Below are positions 51,870 through 63,195 of a DNA stretch of 64,000 bases, piece by piece. Under the pieces are notes generated by a model. The model worked only from the letters and a program-made list of their open reading frames with translations, ran no database searches and had not been told where the DNA came from. Position numbers and translations under genes: made by a program. The DNA is from Streptomyces sp. ISL-43. GTDB taxonomy: Bacteria > Actinomycetota > Actinomycetes > Streptomycetales > Streptomycetaceae. The stretch is from NCBI RefSeq assembly GCF_018614195.1, contig NZ_JAGGOT010000028.1, positions 62,001 to 126,000 of the forward strand, given 5' to 3'. Within the stretch, counting starts at the first letter, position 1; each line of letters starts with the position of its first letter.

Positions 51870-53012
51870 TCAGGCCGCCGTCCGGGGCCACAGGCCCGGG
51901 TCCGGGGTGAAGCGGATGCGGAGCTCGCCTGCGGTGAGGGCGGCGCCGGAGACCGTGCAGCGGCGCAGCACCGCGGGCAGCGGAACGATCCTGCGGTACG
52001 GGCCCACCGTGAGCAGCAGCTCGTCGCCGCGCCGGATCAGGTCGAGCTCCCGCTTCTCGGCGCGGGGCAGCGGAACGCGCCAGAGCAGCACCCCGTCCTC
52101 GGCGATCCGGTCCTCGACGGCCCAGTCCGGGCGCGGCGCGGTCGCCGGGGCCGGGGCGGGGGCCAGTGCCGCCAGGTCCTCGGGGCCCTGCGGGTCCCGG
52201 CCCAGGTGGGGCACGGGCAGCACCGGGAGGTCTTCCTCACCGGCCCACCGGGCGGCGTACTCCTCCCGCTGGGCGGCGAGTCCCGCGAGCCACGGGTCGG
52301 CGGATCCTCCGGGCAGCATCCGGTTGGCCACGAGCGCCGAGACGGGCAGCTGCTGCAGGGCGAGCCCGAGCCGGCCGAGGCGCAGCGCGGCGTCGGCGGC
52401 GGGTCCCGGTTCCGCGACGAGCCGTATCGAGGTGGTGGGGGCCTCGATGACGGCCTGGACGGCCGCCAGCTCCTCGTCCCAGCGGGCGGCGGCCTCGTAC
52501 AGCCACTGCGCGGGCATGGGCACCCCGGCGAGCTGGGCCAGTACGGGCCGCAGGGCGCGGGCGGCCTGGCGCTCGGCGGGGAGCAGCCGGGCGAGGTAGC
52601 GGCGCAGCTGGGCGGGGAGGGCGAGGGTGGCGACGGCCTGGTGCAGCGGGGGCATGTCGACGACCACGAGGTCGGTGCCGGGCTCGGCGGCGGCCCGCCG
52701 CAGGGCGCGGAGCAGGGCGAACTGTTCGGCGCCGGGCAGCTCGGTGAGCTCGTCGGCGACCAGCGGCCGGGCGCCGAGCATCCCCAGGAGCGCGGAGCCG
52801 CGCTCCTGGAGAGAGACGAGCTCCTGGCGGAACTCCTCGCCGGAGTCGACGCGGGCGAAGCGCAGGCCGCCCTGCGAGGCGACGGGCGGGTCGCCCGAGT
52901 CGGCGGAGAGCAGCAGTACGCGGTGCCCCTGCCGTGCGGCGCCGAGCGCGGTCGCCGCCGCGACGGTACTGCGCCCCGCGCCTCCGGGGCCGGTGACGAG
53001 GAGGGTGTGCAT
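51870..53012 (-). CDS. ArsA-like ATPase with altered Walker A
   Basis: A 380-residue protein with the ArsA/GET3 deviant P-loop fold. The N-terminus TLLVTGPGGAGRSTVAAATAL has Pro9 where ArsA and MinD have the signature Lys, and Arg14 where the P-loop Lys should be. DLVVVDMPPLHQA is the switch II-like segment. The C-terminal 80 residues form a beta-rich domain (ELLLTVGPYRRIVPLPAVLRR) like HSP20-type domains of actinobacterial ArsA homologues. ATG 53012 has AGGAGC upstream. Rv2184c-like; function unknown. Confidence 0.87.
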   Translation of the reverse strand: MHTLLVTGPGGAGRSTVAAATALGAARQGHRVLLLSADSGDPPVASQGGLRFARVDSGEEFRQELVSLQERGSALLGMLGARPLVADELTELPGAEQFALLRALRRAAAEPGTDLVVVDMPPLHQAVATLALPAQLRRYLARLLPAERQAARALRPVLAQLAGVPMPAQWLYEAAARWDEELAAVQAVIEAPTTSIRLVAEPGPAADAALRLGRLGLALQQLPVSALVANRMLPGGSADPWLAGLAAQREEYAARWAGEEDLPVLPVPHLGRDPQGPEDLAALAPAPAPATAPRPDWAVEDRIAEDGVLLWRVPLPRAEKRELDLIRRGDELLLTVGPYRRIVPLPAVLRRCTVSGAALTAGELRIRFTPDPGLWPRTAA

Positions 53013-53160
53013 GGTGCTCCTAGCTGCGCGTTGCCGTGTGCGGCGCCGTCCTCCGGGGCCGGCCCCCGGACCCCCGCGCCTCACACGCCGGCGGGGCTTG
53101 GATCTTGCTGACCCCGGCGCCACGCCGAGCCGCGCGAGGGGCGCGTCGAGAAGGGGCGCG

Positions 53161-53610
53161 CTAAGCGGAAGCGGGGCTCTCCACCCGCTTCTTCAGGCCC
53201 GCCAGCGCGCGGTCGATGATGACCTTCTCCGCTTTGCGCTTGATCATGCCGAGCATCGGGATCTTGACGTCCACGGTCAGCTGGTAGGTGACCTCGGTCC
53301 GCGTCCCGTCCGCCAGCGGCGCGAGCCGGTAGGACCCGTCCAGCTGCCTCAGCATCTGGGACTTGTCCAGCGTCCAGCTGACCTCGTCCGCGCCCTTCCA
53401 CGTGTACGCCAGCGTGTGGTCGTCCTTGATCGCGCCCGCGTCGAGCAGCAGGCGGACCTTCTCGGCCCGGCCCTCGGCGTCGGTGCCCAGCACCTCGGCC
53501 TCCTTCACCTCGCCGGTCCACTCGGGGTAGCGGGCGAAGTCGGCGATCACGGCCATGACGTCGGCCGGGGACGCCTCGATCGTGATGCTCGAGCTGGTGT
53601 GTTCCGCCAT
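53161..53610 (-). CDS. SRPBCC (START-like) family protein
   Basis: A 149-residue hydrophobic-cavity protein. HTSSSITIEASPADVMAVIADFARYPEWTGEVKEAEVL is the Pfam polyketide_cyc2-type N-terminus and the end is a long amphipathic helix (KRKAEKVIIDRALAGLKKRV). It probably binds a lipid or other hydrophobic ligand. It is paired with the ArsA-like ATPase, as Rv2185c and Rv2184c are in M. tuberculosis, which suggests a shared job. Confidence 0.88.
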   Translation of the reverse strand: MAEHTSSSITIEASPADVMAVIADFARYPEWTGEVKEAEVLGTDAEGRAEKVRLLLDAGAIKDDHTLAYTWKGADEVSWTLDKSQMLRQLDGSYRLAPLADGTRTEVTYQLTVDVKIPMLGMIKRKAEKVIIDRALAGLKKRVESPASA

Positions 53611-53692
53611 CGCGGTCGCTCCTCCGGGGAGTGTTCGAGGAAGTGTGCGGACGGCCTGGGCCGCCGCGTGAAGGCTATCGCGCGTGCGGGGC

Positions 53693-54475
53693 TCACCACT
53701 CCAGGGCCCACGGCCGTCCGGTGGCCGCGAAGTGGCCGACGTTCACGCACTCCGTGGAGCCGATCCGCATCCGGCGGGCCAGCGGCTGGTGAACGTGGCC
53801 GAAGAGCGCGTACCGGGGCCGCATCCGGCGGATCGCGGCGAGCAGCGCGCCGCTCCCCCGCTCGAAGCGCCGGGCCACGGTGTCGTAGCAGAGCTCGGGG
53901 ACCTCCGGCGGGATGTGCGAGCACAGCACGTCGACGTCGCCCAGCGCCTCCACCTTGGCCGCGTACTCCTCTTCGGGCACCTCGTAGGGCGTGCGCATCG
54001 GGGAGGGCAGCCCGCCGCCGACGAAGCCGAAGACCCGGCCGCCGATCTCCGTACGCTGCCCGTCGAGCACGGTCAGGCCGGGGCCGGCGTACTCGGGCCA
54101 CAGGCCCGGCATGTCGACGTTGCCGTAGGTGGCGTACGTGGGCCGGGGGAAGGCGGCGAACATCTCGGCGTACTGGCGCCGGACCGCGCCCTCGACCAGC
54201 CGCTCCCGGTCCAGCCCGGCCCACAGGCCGCGGGCGAACTCGCGGGCCTCCTCGAAGCGGCGCGCGGTGCGCAGTTCGACGATGTGGTCGGCGTTCTCGA
54301 CGCCGAAGAGGTCGGGGAAGATGCCGCGCGAGTGGTCGGCGTAGTCGAGGAAGAGGACGAGGTCGCCGAGGCAGATCAGCGCGTCGGCGCCTTCCCCGGC
54401 CCGGGCGAGGGCCTCGGTGTTGCCGTGGACGTCGCTGACGACATGGACCCGTGTCCGACTCTTCTTGCCACCCAT
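53693..54475 (-). CDS. Calcineurin-like metallophosphoesterase
   Basis: A 260-residue metallophosphoesterase. Metal ligands are in order: VVSDVHGNTEAL (D, H), ICLGDLV (GD), TYGNVDMPG (GN with Asp in place of the usual H/E context), CSHIPPE (H) and LFGHVHQP (GHVH). The family hydrolyses phosphomonoesters or cyclic nucleotides; the substrate is unknown. It stands alone, divergent from the acyl-CoA ligase gene. Confidence 0.9.
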   Translation of the reverse strand: MGGKKSRTRVHVVSDVHGNTEALARAGEGADALICLGDLVLFLDYADHSRGIFPDLFGVENADHIVELRTARRFEEAREFARGLWAGLDRERLVEGAVRRQYAEMFAAFPRPTYATYGNVDMPGLWPEYAGPGLTVLDGQRTEIGGRVFGFVGGGLPSPMRTPYEVPEEEYAAKVEALGDVDVLCSHIPPEVPELCYDTVARRFERGSGALLAAIRRMRPRYALFGHVHQPLARRMRIGSTECVNVGHFAATGRPWALEW

Positions 54476-54702
54476 GGCGCCACCCTAGGGGCGCTTGGCC
54501 ACCGCCGGTAGGGAATCGGGTCAGGCGGCCGGACCTGCGGTTACTTCCGAGTCGCAAACAAGGTCGACTACTGTCGGTAGGACAGGACCGTGGCATGTGA
54601 CGCAGAGAACAATGGCCGGTTCCCTCTATCCGGAACCCACTACCGGTGGGTAACGTCCGGTCGGTCCACATGGTGGCGATGGCGCCCAGAGGAGCAGCAG
54701 TC

Positions 54703-56499
<1,797 letters not shown>

Positions 56500-56532
56500 C
56501 GGGCCTGACGGTCCGCGGCCGGAGGCCGCTGA

Positions 56533-58220
<1,688 letters not shown>

Positions 58221-58267
58221 GGCGTCGTCCGCCGGGGCCGTGGGCAGGGGCGGACCGGGGGACGGGG

Positions 58268-59410
58268 TCAGAGCAGCTCGCGCAGGCGGTCCGCCAGCAG
58301 GTCCCAGCGCCACTTCTCCTCGACCCAGGCGCGGCCGCGCTCGCCCATGCTGCGGCGCAGGTCGGGGTCCCGGAGCAGGGCGACGACGCGGTCCGCCGCG
58401 TCCGCCGGGGCGCCGCCGGGCACCACCCAGCCGGTCTCCCCGTCGAGCACCGCGTCCGGGGCCCCGCCGGAGTCGCCCGCGACCACCGGCAGGCCCGTCG
58501 CGGAGGCTTCGAGGTAGACGATGCCCAGGCCCTCCACGTCCAGCCCGCCCCGCCGGGTGCGGCACGGCATCGCGAAGACGTCCCCGGCGCCGTAGTGGGC
58601 GGGCAGTTCCGACCACGGGACCGCGCCCGTGAAGACGACCGACTCGGCGACCCCCGTGGAGGCGGCCAGCGCCCGCAGGTCCGCCTCGTACGGTCCGCCG
58701 CCCACGATGAGCAGTACGGCGTCGGGTACGGCCGCCAGGATCCGCGGCATCGCCTCGATCAGCGTGTCCTGGCCCTTGCGGGGGACGAGGCGGGAGACGC
58801 ACACCACCACGGGCCGGTCCGACAGCCCCAGCCGGGCCCTGATCTCGTCGCCGCCCGACCCGGGGTGGAAGGTCTTCTCGTCGACTCCGGGCGGGAGCTG
58901 CGTCATCCGCGCCGCCGCCCGGTCCGTCACGGCCGAGGCGATCCGCGAGCGCGTGTACTCGCCCAGGTAGGTCAGCGTGTCCGTGCCCTCGCCGATCCGC
59001 CGCAGCAGCTGCCGCGCGCCCGGCAGCTGGGCCCAGCCCGCCTCGTGCCCGTGCGTGGTCGCCACGATCCGCTGGGCGCCGGCCCGGCGCAGCGCCGGGC
59101 CCATCAGGCCCAGCGGGGCCGCCGCGCCGAACCACACCGACTCGCAGCCGTGTTCGCGCAGCAGGCCGACCGCCCGGCGGGTCACCCGCGGGGTGGGCAG
59201 CAGCATCGTCGTACGGTCGCGCACGACCTGGAAGGGCTGCTCCGCGTCGAAGGCGGCGGTTGCTTCCCGGCCCTCGGCGGAGTTCTTCCAGGTGGAGGCG
59301 TAGACGACGACGCGGTCGGGGTCCAGCCGCAGTGCCATGTTGTGGAGGAAGGCCTGGATGCCCCCCGGTCGCGGCGGGAAGTCGTTGGTCACGATCAGCG
59401 TCTTGTGCAT
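58268..59410 (-). CDS. pimB: GT4 mannosyltransferase, PimB type
   Basis: Predicted GDP-mannose-dependent alpha-1,6 mannosyltransferase adding the second mannose to phosphatidylinositol. The 380-residue protein has LIVTNDFPPRPGGIQAFLHNM, SVWFGAAAPLGLMGPALRRAGA, THGHEAGWAQLPGARQLLRRIG, SRLVPRKGQDTLIEAMP, MPCRTRRGGLDVEGLGIVYLEASATGLPVVAG (EX7E) and a KWRWD C-terminus. It reads as a close relative of M. tuberculosis PimB' (Rv2188c), and its position in the conserved block agrees. Confidence 0.9.
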   Translation of the reverse strand: MHKTLIVTNDFPPRPGGIQAFLHNMALRLDPDRVVVYASTWKNSAEGREATAAFDAEQPFQVVRDRTTMLLPTPRVTRRAVGLLREHGCESVWFGAAAPLGLMGPALRRAGAQRIVATTHGHEAGWAQLPGARQLLRRIGEGTDTLTYLGEYTRSRIASAVTDRAAARMTQLPPGVDEKTFHPGSGGDEIRARLGLSDRPVVVCVSRLVPRKGQDTLIEAMPRILAAVPDAVLLIVGGGPYEADLRALAASTGVAESVVFTGAVPWSELPAHYGAGDVFAMPCRTRRGGLDVEGLGIVYLEASATGLPVVAGDSGGAPDAVLDGETGWVVPGGAPADAADRVVALLRDPDLRRSMGERGRAWVEEKWRWDLLADRLRELL

Positions 59411-59422
59411 CGCTTCGCGACC

Positions 59423-60601
59423 CTACCGGAGCTCGCGGCGCAGCTCCTCCCTCCAGGCCCGGGTCAGTTCCCCGCCGTCCGTGCCGAGGGCCTCCTCCAG
59501 GGCCGCGGGCAGCGACTCGCGTCCGGCCCTCTCGTACAGATCGACGAGCGCCGCCTCGCCCCACTTGTCCGCGATGAGCCGGCAGGCCAGCCAGGAGCCC
59601 TCGTACGACCGCGCCAGCGCGTCCGCGTCCCCGCCGAAGGCGAAGGCCTCGTTCGCGGGGAGCGCGCCCGGCACGTCGCCCCGGCGCACCGCCCTGGCGA
59701 GCGCCGGGGCGGCCTCAGCGGGGGTGCGGCGGCCGCCGCGGTACGCCGCCCAGTCCGCGAAGCCCTCGGAGAGCCACAGCGGGGTCCGGGCGGTCGTCGC
59801 GGCGCGGGTGGCGACGTGGGTGGTCTCGTGGGTCAGGATGACCTGGCGGCCCTCCGCCGTGAGCTGCGCGTACCCCTCCGGGTTGACGACGACCCGGTCG
59901 GCGGGGGCCGGACCCGGGCCGGTCCGCCCGGTGGTGACGGCGCCCAGGCCCCGGTACTCGTCGGCCGGCCGGCCCAGCAGGGCCGCCATCGCGTCCAGCG
60001 ATCCGGGGACCAGCACCACGACCCGGCCCGCCCAGCGACCCGGCCACGCGGCGCTCGCGGCGGGGACCGCGACATCGGCCTCGGCGGCGACCGCGGACAG
60101 GGCGGCGGAGCTCTGGCCGGCCCCGCCGAGCACCAGGGCGCGCGCCCCGCGCTCCACGGTCACCGTGCCCTGGTCCCACAGCTGCGGCGGCGCGCCCGGG
60201 GCGGGCCGGTCGGCCACCACGCTCCAGGTGCCCGTGTCTCGGGCGAGTTCGACCTCGCGGGCCGATCCGGCGGGGGCGGCGACGTCGTAGCCGGTGAGCC
60301 GGTAGCTCAGCCGCGCCCGCGCGAAGGCCCGTACGCCTTCCTCGCGGACCGAGGAGACCTCGTAGGACCAGCCCTCCAGCGGGATCGCGGAGAGCCGCTC
60401 GGGAGGGGCCGCCGCCCAGGCGGCGACGGCGCCGCGGACGTCCCGTTCGGTGGCGCTCACCGGGTGCGAAGCGGAACCGGAAGCGGAACCGGGAGCCGAA
60501 CCGGCCTGGCAGCCGGCGAGCGGCGCGCACAGCAGTACCAGCGGCAGTGCGCGCGGAAGGAGACGGCGCGGACGGCGGAGAAGACCCAGGCCCGGGAACA
60601 T
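59423..60601 (-). CDS. Lipoprotein with HExxH zinc-protease-like motif
   Basis: A 392-residue lipoprotein. A basic N-terminus and hydrophobic stretch end in the lipobox LAGC (LPLVLLCAPLAGC). A beta-rich middle follows, then the metal motif HETTH in GRQVILTHETTHVATRAA, with a downstream Glu in LSEGFADWAAYRGG, as in gluzincins. Sequence from SYEGSWLACRLIADKWGEAALVDLYERA resembles basic secretory/peptidase MA-type domains. Start ATG 60601 (GTG 60604 adjacent). Probably a cell-surface peptidase; substrate unknown. Confidence 0.87.
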   Translation of the reverse strand: MFPGLGLLRRPRRLLPRALPLVLLCAPLAGCQAGSAPGSASGSASHPVSATERDVRGAVAAWAAAPPERLSAIPLEGWSYEVSSVREEGVRAFARARLSYRLTGYDVAAPAGSAREVELARDTGTWSVVADRPAPGAPPQLWDQGTVTVERGARALVLGGAGQSSAALSAVAAEADVAVPAASAAWPGRWAGRVVVLVPGSLDAMAALLGRPADEYRGLGAVTTGRTGPGPAPADRVVVNPEGYAQLTAEGRQVILTHETTHVATRAATTARTPLWLSEGFADWAAYRGGRRTPAEAAPALARAVRRGDVPGALPANEAFAFGGDADALARSYEGSWLACRLIADKWGEAALVDLYERAGRESLPAALEEALGTDGGELTRAWREELRRELR

Positions 60602-60626
60602 CACCCGATCGTACGCAGAAGCACCC

Positions 60627-61679
60627 TCAGGGCCGTGTCACCGAGGACACCGGCATCATCCCGACCGGGTCGTAGCGCACCCGCGCCCCCGGGTACGGGG
60701 CGTGCACCACCTGGCCGTTGCCCACGTACATGCCGACGTGGCTGGCGTCCGAGCGGTACGTCACCAGGTCGCCCGGGCGCGCCTCCGAGAGCGGGACTCG
60801 GCGCCCTGCGTGCCGCTGCGCCTGCGAGGTCCGCGGCAGCGCGACGCCCGCCTGGCGGTAGGACCACACCATCAGCCCGGAGCAGTCGAAGCCGGTGGGG
60901 CCGGTGGAACCCCATACGTAGGGCCGCCCGACGGCTGAGCGGGCCGCCGTCACGGCGGTCGCGGCGCGGCCGGAGGAGGGGCCCAGGGAGGACGCGTCGG
61001 AGAGGTCGGGCAGGCCCTCGGGGCGGCCGTCGGAGCGCGAGGCCCGCTCGAAGTCGGCGCGCTCCTGGGTGGGCATCGCGTTCAGCAGCCGGCGGGCGGC
61101 GGCGAGCTTGGCGGTGACGGCGCGCTTCTCCTTCGCGACGTCGGCGCGCAGGGCGTCGAGTGCGGCGAGTTTGCGGGTGGCCTCCTCGCGCTCTTGGCCC
61201 AGCCGGTGCTGCTCGGAGTGCAGTTCGTCGAGCTGCCGGGCCTGGCGGCCGGTCAGCCGGTCGAGGGCGGCGGCCTTGGCGAGGTAGTCGTCGGGGTCGT
61301 CGGAGAGCATCAGCTCGACGGCGGGGTCGATGCCGCCCGCCCGGTACTGGGCTCCGGCGTAGGCGCCGAGCACGCCGCGCATGGTGTTGATGCGGTCCTG
61401 GCCGCGGGCCACCGCGTCCTGGACCCGGCCGACTTCGATGCGGAGCTTGTCGGCCTTCTCGCCCGCCTGGTTGAAGCGCTCGGTGGCCTGCTCGGCCTCC
61501 TCGAAGAGCCGGTCGACCTGGGCGCGGGCGCCGGCCGAGGGCTCGTACGGAAGTCCTGGGGCCGCGCTCGCGGGTGCGCCCGTCATGGCGACCGCGGCTC
61601 CTGCCGCGGCGGCGGTGAGGACGGTGACCTTCGTGTTCCGGTCGAGGCCGCTGGGCCCGGGCCGGCGATGGGACGCCAC
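60627..61679 (-). CDS. NlpC/P60 peptidoglycan endopeptidase (RipA/RipC-like), paralogue 1
   Basis: A 350-residue secreted cell-wall hydrolase. An Ala-rich signal peptide (TKVTVLTAAAAGAAVAMTGAPASAA) is followed by a long coiled-coil region of about 180 residues and a C-terminal NlpC/P60 domain. Catalytic Cys is in GFDCSGLMVWSY, His in SHVGMYVGNGQVVHAP. These enzymes cut D-Glu-DAP links in stem peptides. GTG 61679 has GAAGGGAG about ten bases upstream. It is the second of a tandem pair. Confidence 0.94.
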   Translation of the reverse strand: MASHRRPGPSGLDRNTKVTVLTAAAAGAAVAMTGAPASAAPGLPYEPSAGARAQVDRLFEEAEQATERFNQAGEKADKLRIEVGRVQDAVARGQDRINTMRGVLGAYAGAQYRAGGIDPAVELMLSDDPDDYLAKAAALDRLTGRQARQLDELHSEQHRLGQEREEATRKLAALDALRADVAKEKRAVTAKLAAARRLLNAMPTQERADFERASRSDGRPEGLPDLSDASSLGPSSGRAATAVTAARSAVGRPYVWGSTGPTGFDCSGLMVWSYRQAGVALPRTSQAQRHAGRRVPLSEARPGDLVTYRSDASHVGMYVGNGQVVHAPYPGARVRYDPVGMMPVSSVTRP

Positions 61680-61812
61680 GTGAAACCGCTCCCTTCCGCT
61701 GCGCGGGACCGGGTCCGTCCCCCGTGGACGGACGTGTGCCGGGTTCCGCGCTGGCAGACAGTAGCGGCGCCGACGGGCACCGGCCAACGACCTCCGGCGG
61801 GCACACACAGTG

Positions 61813-61848
61813 ACGCCCCGCCGGAGACGCAGGTCACCGGCGGGGCGT
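61813..61848 (-). terminator. Hairpin between the two NlpC/P60 genes
   Basis: ACGCCCCGCCGG and CCGGCGGGGCGT form a perfect 12-bp stem with a 12-base loop, 72 bases after the upstream paralogue's stop. No T-tract. It suggests the two genes are transcribed separately. Confidence 0.7.
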
Positions 61849-61919
61849 GTGGTCAGAGCGGGGCCCGGGAATTCGCCCGGATGGGCGGTGTGCGGCGCGC
61901 CCGGTCGGGTCCGGGGGCG

Positions 61920-62942
61920 TCAGCCGCCGACGCGGACCCCGTATGCGAATCCGCTGAGGGAGCCGTACAGGACGCCGGCGCTCGGGTTGGCGGCGTGGAA
62001 GACCTTGCCGTTGCCCGCGAACAGCCCGACGTGCTGGAGGTTCGAGTAGAAGACCAGGTCTCCGGGCTGGAGCTCGCTCAGGCTGACCTTCCGGCCGTTC
62101 TTGACCTGGTCGAAGGTGGTGCGCCCGATGGTGATCCCGGCCTGCTTGTAGGCCCACTGCGTGAGGCCGGAGCAGTCGAACGCGTTCGGGCCGGTGCCGC
62201 CGCGGACGTAGGACATGCCGTTCTTGGTCACGGCGGCCCGCAGCGCGTCCGCGGCCCGGCCGGAACCCTTCACGTTGCTGAGCTCGGCCTGCTCGGCCGC
62301 GCTGCCGCCCGCCTTCTTGGCCTCCTCCTTGAGCTGCGCGCGCTCCTGCGCGGTCAAGGTGTTGAGGAGGGCCTGGGCCTCGGCGAGCTTGTCCGTCGAG
62401 ATCTTCTTCTTCTCGGCCAGCTCCTTGCGGGTGGCGTCGAGGTCGGCGAGCTTGCCGGCGGCCTCCTGGCGCTGCTGCGCGAGGCCGCGCTGCTTGGCCT
62501 GGATCTTCTGGACCGCCTCGACCTGCTTGCCGCTCAACTGCTCAAGCGTGGAGGCCTTGTCCAGGTAGTTGTCGGGGTCGGCGGAGAGGAACAGCGCGAG
62601 GGACTGGTCTATGCCGCCGGTGCGGTACTGGGCGTTGGCCATCGAACCGATGGTGCCGCGCAGGGTGTTGAGATCCCCCTGGCCGCGGGCGACCTGGTCC
62701 TGGAGCTGCCCGATCTCCTTCTCGAGGCCGTCCTGGCGCGTCTGGGCCCCGTTGAACTTCTCGGTGGCCTGCTCCGCCTCTTCGTAGAGGGCGTCGACCT
62801 TCGCCTTGACCTCGTCCTTGCTCGGCTTGGCCGGGGCGGCGTTCGCAGCCTGGCCGGAGAGGGCTACGGCCGCGGCCGCTGTAACGGTAAGCACGGTCAC
62901 GCGAGTGCGGGTCGGCTGCTTGGGTCGACGGTGGGACGCCAC
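61920..62942 (-). CDS. NlpC/P60 peptidoglycan endopeptidase, paralogue 2
   Basis: A 340-residue paralogue of the next gene, with the same layout: signal peptide (RVTVLTVTAAAAVALSGQAANAA), long coiled coil with Gln, Lys and Ala (residues 40-210) and an NlpC/P60 domain. Catalytic Cys is in AFDCSGLTQWAYKQAG, His in LQHVGLFAGNGKVFHAA. The coiled coil is less acidic than in paralogue 1. The start is GTG 62942. A promoter-like TTGAAC-18-TAGTGT lies about 100 bases upstream. Rv2190c (RipC)-like position. Confidence 0.94.
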   Translation of the reverse strand: MASHRRPKQPTRTRVTVLTVTAAAAVALSGQAANAAPAKPSKDEVKAKVDALYEEAEQATEKFNGAQTRQDGLEKEIGQLQDQVARGQGDLNTLRGTIGSMANAQYRTGGIDQSLALFLSADPDNYLDKASTLEQLSGKQVEAVQKIQAKQRGLAQQRQEAAGKLADLDATRKELAEKKKISTDKLAEAQALLNTLTAQERAQLKEEAKKAGGSAAEQAELSNVKGSGRAADALRAAVTKNGMSYVRGGTGPNAFDCSGLTQWAYKQAGITIGRTTFDQVKNGRKVSLSELQPGDLVFYSNLQHVGLFAGNGKVFHAANPSAGVLYGSLSGFAYGVRVGG

Positions 62943-63044
62943 GAAGGCGAGCTCCTTCTTCCTAGAGCCGCCGAAGAACGCAAGCTCGGCGACACCTTCG
63001 CTGCCACCCCGAATGAGTGAACTACCGCACGAAGGTTTGACCTG

Positions 63045-63074
63045 ACACTAGTGACCTCTCTGTGATCAGTTCAA
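63045..63074 (-). promoter_or_regulatory. Probable promoter of the upstream NlpC/P60 gene
   Basis: On the minus strand, -35 TTGAAC (63074-63069) and -10 TAGTGT (63050-63045) are 18 bases apart. The leader would be about 95 bases. I looked for a c-di-AMP (ydaO) riboswitch here, as precedes some Streptomyces cell-wall hydrolase genes, and did not recognise one. Confidence 0.5.
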
Positions 63075-63195
63075 ATCCTGTCGGGAAAAAACTCGCCCTC
63101 CGACCAGCTTCTTTACCTACAGTGCACGCTCTGTGCCGACGACTTGACGGTCCGTCCTCCCGATCGCATGCCAATTCCGGCATACCGGCCGACGG

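Noticed and set aside
61194..63020. Long plus-strand open frame across both NlpC/P60 genes, and many similar long frames antisense to other genes
   Set aside because: They are by-products of very high GC at third positions. Their translations are Gly/Arg/Val-rich without recognisable motifs, and the opposite strand encodes clear families.
63145..63155. GACGG-T-CCGTC palindrome near the NYN gene
   Set aside because: Shorter than the 31414-31428 site, and between the NYN stop and the NlpC promoter where a role is unclear; probably chance in high-GC DNA.
62943..63195. Possible c-di-AMP (ydaO) riboswitch upstream of the NlpC/P60 gene
   Set aside because: Such riboswitches precede some Streptomyces wall hydrolases, but I could not find the conserved core elements here; only a promoter-like pair was seen.
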